A stretch of 64,000 nt of DNA from Arenicola marina (taxonomy: Eukaryota > Annelida > Polychaeta > Arenicolidae), in the NCBI GenBank assembly GCA_964019135.1, contig OZ025248.1, positions 36,573,670-36,637,669 of the forward strand, in the 5' to 3' direction. Position 1 is the first letter of the stretch; each line of letters starts with the position of its first letter. Position numbers and translations under genes: made by a program. Positions 56,691 through 64,000 of the stretch are shown piece by piece. The notes below the pieces were generated by a model that was not told the origin of the DNA, did no database searches, and worked only from the letters and a program-made list of their open reading frames with translations.

Positions 56691-57958
56691 TCATCATTGG
56701 CATGCCATATATTCACTTTTCACTCGCTGACTTGGTGGCACTATAAATGTTTTCACGTCGCCATGGCCATCTCATTTCATCTCATTTCATTGGCCAATCA
56801 CTTCATACTTATCGCTCATTGGTCATTACTTGGAGGTGACGTGTTACGCGGGCTTTTGTATCGTGGGTACGATCACTTGCTCGTGATCCGTCGCCGTTGG
56901 CACATGGCTGACGGCTTGACTCTTTGTTTATTAAGACGAAAATTTTCAATTTTCGTCTTATGTCGGTGTGTTCCGTTTTTCTGTCTGCGTGTCTGTCTGT
57001 TTGTCACATCACGCATTATCTGTCGAATGCCTTAAGATATCGACTTCATAATTCACAAAAAGATGTGGAATGGCAATCGTCAGGCTAAGTTCGTAGATGG
57101 GCCATGTAGGTCAAAGGTCAAGGTGACAGGAATTTTTGGAAATTCGCTTAACCATTGTAAGATAGGACCAAAAAACGGTAAAATCGCTATAACGTTCGCA
57201 GTTTCTATTCAATCAAGCTGCAAATTATTTCACATAGTGGGCCCATTAGTACCTTCTATATCGTCTTTCATTTGTGCAAATCGCCCACATAGTTTTCCTG
57301 CTAAAAATTCCCAAAATTTAACATGGGACCCTATGGGAGCATTTTGGCGGGAATCAGGCCTTCTTAATTTCTCCATGAACACTGATGAAGGGGACATGTC
57401 AGACAAACGACACCTTTCATGAGAAATGACATTAGTATTTGAGCGTAAAATATTATAGGTTACGAAACCTATTTTGCCGCGTAACTTCGTTAATATTTGG
57501 TCTAGAGATTCGCGATTTGTTTCAAAGTATTCTTCAGAGAGATGCGCAAAGTAATATGAAGTAGTAGTAATATGCCCTCAGATTTCACCTCACATTTATA
57601 GTTTTCGAGTTATTGGACGATCAATTTTGACATTGCCGAAAGTGCAAAAAATTCGCTGTGACTACATCAATCCAGGTAGATGACTCATATGTGGTGGAAT
57701 ATGTACCCATATTACTGGCATCATGTTTGCCAAATTGCATCGAAATCGAAGCAGTAGTTTGGACGCTAGCAAATAATCACACTTTAACATGGCCAAGCCC
57801 ATTATAAGGCCTCGATACGCCAAATGACTGACGACGTGCCATGCCAACGTCATGAAATGGGCCTTAACATAGTCGAATTGGTCCCATAACCCCAATTTTC
57901 GTCTTCCTTCTCAAGCTTTGCTTGACCGTCTAGTTTACCTGTCATTTCTATTACCAGG
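56690..57958 (+). repeat. Interspersed repeat R, copy 2, split by a Helitron2-like insertion
   Basis: Left part 56690-56930 and right part 57934-57958 match copy 1 (32240-32510) in order. R itself appears inserted in the LINE relic: LINE-like coding sequence is lost at its left edge. The conserved block CTCGTGATCCGTCGCCGTTG lies at about 56880-56899. Confidence 0.75.
56931..57933 (+). mobile_element. Helitron2/Helentron-like non-autonomous element
   Basis: About 1.0 kb inserted in repeat R, as shown by comparison with R copy 1. It begins TTAAGACGAAAATTTTC and ends with a hairpin (TCAAGC-TTT-GCTTGA) nine bases before a terminal CTAG, followed by T. The 5'-terminal AAGACGAAAATT has its inverse AATTTTCGTCTT about 30 bp inside the 3' end, just ahead of the hairpin. 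Such asymmetric terminal inverted repeats are the mark of Helitron2/Helentron elements. A second AATTTTCGTCTT lies right after the 5' end, making a small fold-back. A 119-codon frame inside (57063-57422) has no recognised domain and is probably not a gene. Confidence 0.65.
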
Positions 57959-58236
57959 TATGTACCTCTCATTTTCATTTCAATTTAACTTAGTTTCATT
58001 CATCGACCATATTATTAGACAATCATAGAACCTAGTATTAAAATGGTATCTTTAGTTTATATAATTGTGTCGGACAAAAGTTCTTAACTACAATTTAGTT
58101 ATACATATAACCAAGATGGCGGAACAGTGAGGTCGCAGTGAGGTCGCTGGTTTCTTGGTGGTGGCGATTTATACCTGAATTAGTACAGTACCACGCGGTA
58201 AATACAACTTACCTTGTCTGAAAGTACAACTATGTA

Positions 58237-59544
58237 ATGGGAAAGAGTGCCAGAAAAAGAAACAGAACCAGGAGCATGGAAATGCAGAACAAAAGACTGA
58301 ATGTTGTGGCAGATCTGTCGCCCGAGTTGATGATGGGCGATATTGGGGTCGCTAATGATGACCAAACAACGGCGCAACATTGCGTGGAGTCTCCAAGTAT
58401 CACACTTGAAGGCCTTCAGGAAAAATTGGAAGACCTCGCAACACAGCAAAATAGTCATGACATCGAACTCTATGATAAAGACGGAATAACAGAAAAACTT
58501 GAATCACTTGAAACTGACACAGGTAAGCTTGGATGTAAGCTAGAAATCTTAAGCACGGAAAATAATGATATCAAAAAAGAACTCCTGACCCTGAAGGGAC
58601 TCGTTGTTAAACAGGATGTAATGATACGCCACTTAAAGGAAGAAGTAACAGAATTAAAGTGGAGAAGTATGAGACATAATCTGCTTTTTCACAACATACC
58701 TGAAGGAAGATATGGAGAGATTGAAAAGTGTGAAGAAAAAGTCCGATCCAGTCTGTCCCGACATGGCTTCAATCAAACGGCTGTAATTGAACGATGTCAC
58801 CGTGTTGGGGCCCGTTATAATGATTCAACGCGGGCCAGGCCCATTGTGGCAAAGTTTCTTTCATACAAGGACGTTGAGGAGTTACTGGCGTTTGGTAAAA
58901 ATAAACTGCCAAGAGGAAAAGACAACATCAGGATAATTCCACATAACCCGCCTGAAATCTAAGAAAGGAGAAAGAATTTCGCCGAACAAGCCTATGCAGC
59001 AAGACAACGCGCCGACCCGCATACGGTAAAGACAAAAATTACGAACGATGCATTGTTCGTAAACAATGAAAGACAACGTGAACGCCTACCTGTTGTCACT
59101 GCAAAGGACTTGCTAACAATCAGTCCAGTGGAAAGAGACAGGATAATCCAAGAATCACCACTCATTATCCATGGAAAAAAAGTATCCGATAATGGATTAT
59201 CCGTGTTTGCTACTGTGGCTTCAGTGCGAAATCTGAACGACGTGCGCTCGGCATACAGACGGCTACACCTTGATATAAACAGCAACGGTGCCACGCACAT
59301 CTCTGCAGCCTTCCGGATCACAGATGCCACGGATACCACCACTGACGGCTGGCAGGATGATGGCAGCTACGGAACGGGTAGACATTTGCGCTTTCTCCTC
59401 CAAAGGAATAATTTATCAAATTTAGCTGTCTTCATTACCAATCCTCATCACGCAACGACGCTGGGATCAAGAAAATTCAAGCTCCACGAGCGCGCAGCTA
59501 CCAGCGCCCTAGCGAGACACGAGGAGATTCGACTGCAGTCGTAA
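58237..59544 (+). pseudogene. LINE ORF1 protein with one in-frame stop
   Basis: RNA-binding, chaperone-type ORF1 protein of a LINE. A basic N-terminus (MGKSARKRNRTRS) is followed by a probable coiled coil (about residues 60-145), then an RRM-like start with RHNLLFHNIPEG (about 147-158) and ERCHRVG. The frame is interrupted by TAA at 58960-58962 after NPPEI, then continues in the same frame as ERRKNFAEQAYAARQ through HLRFLLQRNNLSNL to EEIRLQS and TAA. The order coiled coil, RRM, C-terminal domain is that of L1-type ORF1 proteins, which also occur in several non-L1 clades. Losing the last third would probably abolish function. Confidence 0.75.
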
Positions 59545-60481
59545 ACAAACGAGATGAGTGTCTGTATATTCCTCGCCTACACTCCTGATCGGCAGTGGTG
59601 GCTGTATTGGAAAATGACTCGTAAATTAAGTTATCTGAGTGATTATAGGTGTCATCCATATATTTGTATGTTTAGAGCTTGCTTTAATTATTTATTTACT
59701 ACCATTCCATATATTCTGGTTTCTTTTAATTTAAAATGCTCATCGCGAAGTAAATTACTGTTTTTCTTTTATTAACAACTGGGCAAGGTTGAAACCTACA
59801 TTTTGTTGGTTGTGTTGCCATACATCAGTGTCAAGGTCTCGGATTCGTTTGTCTCATGCATGTTCTATAGCTTAATATGTGTTTACTCTGGCATGACGAG
59901 GTGGTTTGTTACCTTGGTTGGGCCGTCAACGGACCTGGCTCGAATGAGCTGTTCATGTTCTAGCAACAACAGTGAAAACTATGCACGAATCTCCGCCGTG
60001 CCAAACCATTATTAACTCAAGCTGCTCTATACCGGGTGGCTACCAAGGTCTTAAAGCTAAAGATCGACTCGTTAAATGAGCTTACCTAGGCTCTTTATGC
60101 CATTGACATGCCCAAACACTGAATGCCAGGCAATGTACTGGTACGATAAGGGTGATACGCTGCCTAGATTGTGTACAACTTCACGCATACGCGTGGACTG
60201 CGTTGTTTCTTGACGTCGCCACCAAGACAGGCGACCAAATGTGAATCTGATAATATGAATTTTTGCTATGAATGTTTTCATAGGTTTGTGTTGGGGTATA
60301 ATGTGTTTGAACTACTTGATTTGTTTGACGTTGTCGCGGTTTGTTGTAGGGAAACACTGGTAGGGGAAAATATGAAAGGTAGTCCACCATTGAATATGCT
60401 ACAAGCTATTTATCTCTATGGTACGGAGATATGTCACATATCATGGTCTAATGATACATTAAGGTTTATTGCTACATTATT
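59545..60481. other. Inter-ORF region of the CR1/Jockey-like LINE
   Basis: T-rich spacer of about 0.9 kb between ORF1 and ORF2. This is unusually long for a LINE, so a separate small insertion cannot be excluded. No domain or repeat was recognised. Confidence 0.4.
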
Positions 60482-61027
60482 ATGGCTGGATTGTTAGATG
60501 AATTTATTTTAAATCAGTACGGAGGTCTGAGTTCAAATTCTTTAACTAATATTCTTGACAACTGTCCCGATCGTGAGGAAACCGAGGTTGATGACCCTGA
60601 GCCGTGTATTCTAAAGCACTCGCCCTACTTTGAAGTAGACTCTGTAGAAAGTACCATGAGCAACAAAAGTCATTTCAACATCCTGAGTATCAATATTTGC
60701 TCATTATCAGCTAAGATAGATGAATTAAAAATCCTCATCGATGAATTAAGAGAACGAAAAGTTATATTACATGCTATCTGTATACAAGAGAGTTGGCTGT
60801 CAGATGACGATGATCTTAGCCATTTACATCTTGAAAGGTATCACACAATCTCTCAAACCAAAATGTGTAGTGCACATGGTGGATTAGTCATATATTTGGA
60901 TGGTGCATTTGGATATGAACTGTTATCTGTACCTGGTGAAAAAACGAAATGGGAAGGTCAATTTATTGAGGTGAAAACTGCTTCTGTGAGTAAGAATATT
61001 GTAATTGGAAATATCTACAGCCGCTAG
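60482..61027 (+). pseudogene. CR1/Jockey-like LINE ORF2, N-terminal endonuclease part
   Basis: Opens MAGLLDEFILNQYGG and reaches the endonuclease at FNILSINICSLSAKIDEL, with IQESWLSDDDD as the catalytic Glu motif and GLVIYLDG. It ends at a TAG at 61025-61027 just after NIVIGNIYSR, before the GDYN and SDH motifs, which lie further on in another frame. Confidence 0.75.
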
Positions 61028-61161
61028 AATTAGTGGAGAGCTATAAGACTTTCTCTGAACAAATGTCTAACACGCTTACATATTTTAATCGTACAAATTA
61101 GCTTGTTGTTATCTCTGGTGATTATAACATAGATCTTCTTAGAATTAATGAAAAACAATCT

Positions 61162-62718
61162 GTGGCGGAATTTTTTGACGCCGTGTTAGCATGTGGGTTC
61201 TTTCCCAAAATTACATTGCCAACCAGACTGTCCAGATTACGTGCTACTTTGATTGATAATTTTTATTGCAATATCTGTGACAACTTAACAGAGTCACCGG
61301 CGGGTGTCATGATAAACTCCATGTCGGATCACCTGCCCTACTTCTTGTGTGTAAAATATGAACACTCCCGTCCAGTTGGCAGGAAAATGGTCAAATTTGT
61401 TTGCCAAGACCCGGTTTTAGTTTCAAACTTCAAAAAAGAAGTAGAATCTATGGAAATAGAAAACATGCTAAATAATGACATTTCATCTGACCCAAATGTG
61501 AATTACGAAATACTAGAAAAGTCCGTCCTTCGTGCTAGAGAAAAACATATTCCTTCTAACCTAGTTAAGTTCAGAAAATTCAAGCACAAATCAAATCCTT
61601 GGATAACTAAGGGTATTATGAAATCGATCAAGTTCCGAGATAAACAGTATAAAATACTAAGAGGAACGCCGCCAGATTCTCCATTATATGAGACTCATAG
61701 AACTAATCTAAAAACGTATAATCGTATCCTAAAACGAAATATTTATTTAGCAAAGCGTGATTATTATAATGGTCGATTCCTTAGCTGCAAAAATGATATA
61801 AAGAGGACCTGGGGTACCCTGAAAGATTTACTCAAACTTTCAAACGATAAAAGGACCTTCCCTAAGTCTATACAATTTGATGGTCATGAAATCACTGATC
61901 GCTTAACAATTTGTGAGAAATTTAATTCATTTTTTGCTACGGCTGGTCAAGAGCTTGCAAAGGCAAATTTAAAAACAACTTCTCGTCGATTTGAAGACTA
62001 TCTTAAAGGCAAGCCTAATACCGAGTTTAACTTTACATTCGTTTCCACAAACACTGTGATCGATGTTATAAATAATCTTAAGCCTAAGCACAGTAAAGGC
62101 GTCGATTCTCTTTCTGTTAACCTTCTAAAATTTCTTAAAGATGAAATCTCTGTAGCCCTGACCTTTATTGTGAATCAATCACTGGCAACAGGCATCTTTC
62201 CGTCTAAACTGAAAATTGCCAAAGTTGTACCAGTTTATAAGAAGGGTAATGAAAATGATATTAGCAACTATCGTCCAATATCAATTTTGCCGGCCATGTC
62301 TAAGGTTTTTGAGAAAATAATTGCTAACCAACTCTACAGTTACTTTGACATAAATAAACTGTTTAGAAATAGTCAATACGGATTTCGCTCCAAACATTCG
62401 AGTGACCTAGCTGTATTAGAGGTTGTAGATCGTGTCCTTATATCAATGGATCAAAACCAACTTCCCGTTAGTAATTTCCTTGATCTTTCTAAGGCTTTCG
62501 ACACTATTGATCATGACATATTAATCAAAAAAATTAATCATTACGGAATCCGCGGAATGGCCCTGAGTTTGCTGGAGAATTATTTAACAAATAGATCGCA
62601 ATGTGTTTGTCTGGATGACGTCACATCAAACATGACGAACATAACGACAGGTGTACCACAAGGTTCCATTCTAGGACCATTATTATTCATAATTTATATT
62701 AATGACAGAACAGTGTAG
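61162..62718 (+). pseudogene. CR1/Jockey-like LINE ORF2, rest of endonuclease and RT core
   Basis: Contains the endonuclease end (NSMSDHLPYF, about residues 53-62) and most of the RT: NYRPISILPAMSKVFEK, FLDLSKAFDTIDHD (first catalytic Asp) and TTGVPQGSILGPLLFIIYIND. The frame is lost just after IIYIND, directly before the YADD motif. The words VISGDYNIDLL lie upstream in the same frame at about 61107-61140, separated by a stop at 61099-61101. Confidence 0.8.
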
Positions 62719-63617
62719 TAAATTCTTTAAATATATAATATATGCGGATGATACCACGCTTTTCTTTTCACTTAACTTATCTACAACTGGAACATCCTCT
62801 ATTATTATAAATGCAGAACTTAGAAAAATAAATGAGTGGTTGTCTGCAAATCGGCTAGTTCTTAACATAGAGAAATCCAAATATATGCTTTTTTATACGC
62901 CACAAAGAAAAGTAAACCCAATAGAGTTGTCAATTAACAATACGCATTTGGAGTGTGTTGATGAATTCAATCTGTTGGGTATCACCATAAATAAATAAAC
63001 ATCTTAAGTGGCATAATCATGTAAGAAAAATTGCAAACAAAATAAACAAATCCATTGGCATTATGCATAGACTGAAACATATCCTTCCCCAACACGTTTT
63101 ACTAAGCCTGTATAATTCATTGATTCTGCCTCATATAACAACAGGGGTCCTGCTATGGGGTTATGACAACACCAGTTTGTTTAGATTACAGAAAAAGGCA
63201 ATGAGGGCTATTACGCTAAGTAAATGAAATGCGCACTCCGAGCCTCTGTTTAAACAACTGCGATGCCTAAAGATAACAGACATACATAAACTACAGCTGC
63301 TAAAATTTTATTACAGACAAAAGAAGGGAATTCTACCAGAATACTTTTTGAACCTACCGCTTACTTCGCTTTGTGATATACACCATCATAATACCAGACG
63401 TAAATCGTATGTCTTTACCAGTAGAGCCAGACATTCCTTTGCCCTTAAGTGTATCAGACATAGTCTTGTTGATCTAATTAATAATGAGCCCACCAGTGTT
63501 CTCTCTAAAATAGACACGCACAGCATACATGGATTCGCAAACTACAACAAAATCATTATTCTAGATAATTACTCCTACGACTGTACCATTGAAAACTGCT
63601 ACATATGCCAGTATTAA
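62702..63617 (+). pseudogene. CR1/Jockey-like LINE ORF2, YADD and C-terminal part
   Basis: After a frameshift the RT resumes with KYIIYADDTTLF (second catalytic motif) and WLSANRLVLNIEKSKYMLF to LLGITINK. The remainder is readable in pieces: SLILPHITTGVLLWGY, SEPLFKQLRCLKI, ILPEYFLNLPL and HSIHGFANY, typical of the C-terminal region of CR1/Jockey-like elements. Two further stops lie in this stretch. The last frame ends at 63615-63617. Confidence 0.75.
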
Positions 63618-63620
63618 CAT

Positions 63621-63953
63621 TTATTTATGGAGGGGTAAGTGTTTGTTTTGGAGAGGGGGGGTCTAAGGATGGGGGGGTGGTTCGTTAAAATTTAGTCCAA
63701 ACGTTTACCCTCTGTATGATACGTTTTGTTTGTTTTTATGTTCTATTTGCGTGTTCCGCCATCTAAGCATTTTTTTTGTGTGAACTGATATGATAAGGTG
63801 GCCAGGCGTTAGCGATTAATTAATCTTAGCCTGTGTCTTCTAACCTGCAATACCTCTGTAATGCGTATGTATTCATGTAACAACAGATTTATTTGTGTTG
63901 GTTAAATAAATGAAATGAACTCTATATTTTGTAGCACCGTTTTATGAACGCCT
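63621..63953. other. 3' UTR of the CR1/Jockey-like LINE and short flank
   Basis: G runs near 63653-63660 and 63670-63677 are followed by T-rich sequence. The LINE's simple 3' end (AAATAAATGAAATGAAC) is near 63903-63920, and the remaining bases to 63953 are unassigned. Confidence 0.5.
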
Positions 63954-64000
63954 GCACTTGCTCGTGATCCGTCGCCGTTGGCCCATCGCTGACGGCTTGA
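63954..64000 (+). repeat. Interspersed repeat R, copy 3, cut by the window end
   Basis: CACTTGCTCGTGATCCGTCG and the following bases match the conserved block of R copies 1 and 2 with about two differences in 46 bases. The 5' part of R is missing, so this copy starts in the middle of the repeat. Confidence 0.65.

Larger units (their letters stand above)
58112..63920 (+). mobile_element. CR1/Jockey-like LINE, full-length but broken
   Basis: Starts near AAGATGGCGGAACAG, carries ORF1 (58237-59544) and ORF2 (about 60482-63617), and ends near TTAAATAAATGAAATGAAC. About five breaks were seen: one in-frame stop in ORF1, and in ORF2 a stop and frame change after the first endonuclease third, another stop near 61099, a frameshift near 62700 and stops in the C-terminal part. 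It is unrelated to the satellite LINE: its RT reads GVPQGSILGPLLF where the other has GTRQGCMISPFLF. The target duplication was not found. Confidence 0.85.

Noticed and set aside
57063-57422. 119-codon frame in the Helitron2-like element as a gene
   Set aside because: No recognisable domain, inside a non-autonomous element, low complexity of evidence.
1-64000. LTR retrotransposon or virus-like element
   Set aside because: No long terminal repeats, gag/protease/integrase words or capsid/envelope genes were seen; all reverse transcriptases here are of LINE type.

Overview
This window comes from an animal nuclear genome. Coding sequence is split by GT-AG introns. The three recognisable host genes are a proteasome assembly chaperone (PSMG1), an intronless rhodopsin-class receptor of the GPR45/GPR63 (PSP24) type, and a von Willebrand A-domain protein. 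The rest is dominated by LINEs, tRNA-like SINEs, Helitrons, satellites and minisatellites. Sparse genes, long G/C homopolymers and LINEs of these types fit a bilaterian invertebrate (lophotrochozoan or invertebrate deuterostome). The sequence alone does not give the species.

Layout. 1-920 is a 42/40-bp tandem array in which nearly every unit carries a CRE-like TGACGTCA. 1303-1379 is a candidate small coding exon. 1711-5094 is a 17-bp minisatellite of about 199 units. 7411-11381 holds three exons of the vWA gene on the plus strand; the 1303 exon fits it in phase. 14323-15525 is the single-exon receptor. 16870-18797 is a 37-bp minisatellite of about 52 units. PSMG1 lies on the minus strand, 24204 back to 19408, in six exons. 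A Helitron-like element sits in its last intron, a SINE-like element in intron 3, and a tandem copy of its last exon just past the stop. 25.6-34.9 kb is a gene-free patchwork of local duplications, one SINE, G/C homopolymers and a degenerate 66-bp satellite.

34.86-49.74 kb is the most striking part. It is a satellite of roughly 162-bp and 150-bp monomers, each with a TATA-like TATATAAAAG. Three almost identical LINE copies of exactly 3730 bp are embedded in it, all at the same monomer position. All share the same 8-bp flanking duplication, the same 5' truncation point and matching flanking monomers. That pattern points to one LINE insertion later amplified together with the satellite. A diverged relative of the LINE (about 54.03-56.69 kb) shows that in this family ORF1 and ORF2 are in the same frame, separated only by a UAG, with no AUG at the start of ORF2.

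49.74-53.2 kb is C-rich, G-poor low-complexity repeat, followed by a G-rich block to about 53.6 kb. At 56.69 kb the LINE relic is interrupted by a repeat here called R, which itself contains a roughly 1-kb Helitron2/Helentron-like element (56931-57933). 58.1-63.9 kb is a full-length but broken CR1/Jockey-like LINE. Its 3' end is followed by another piece of R at the window edge.

No tRNA, rRNA, CRISPR array or LTR/virus-like element was recognised.
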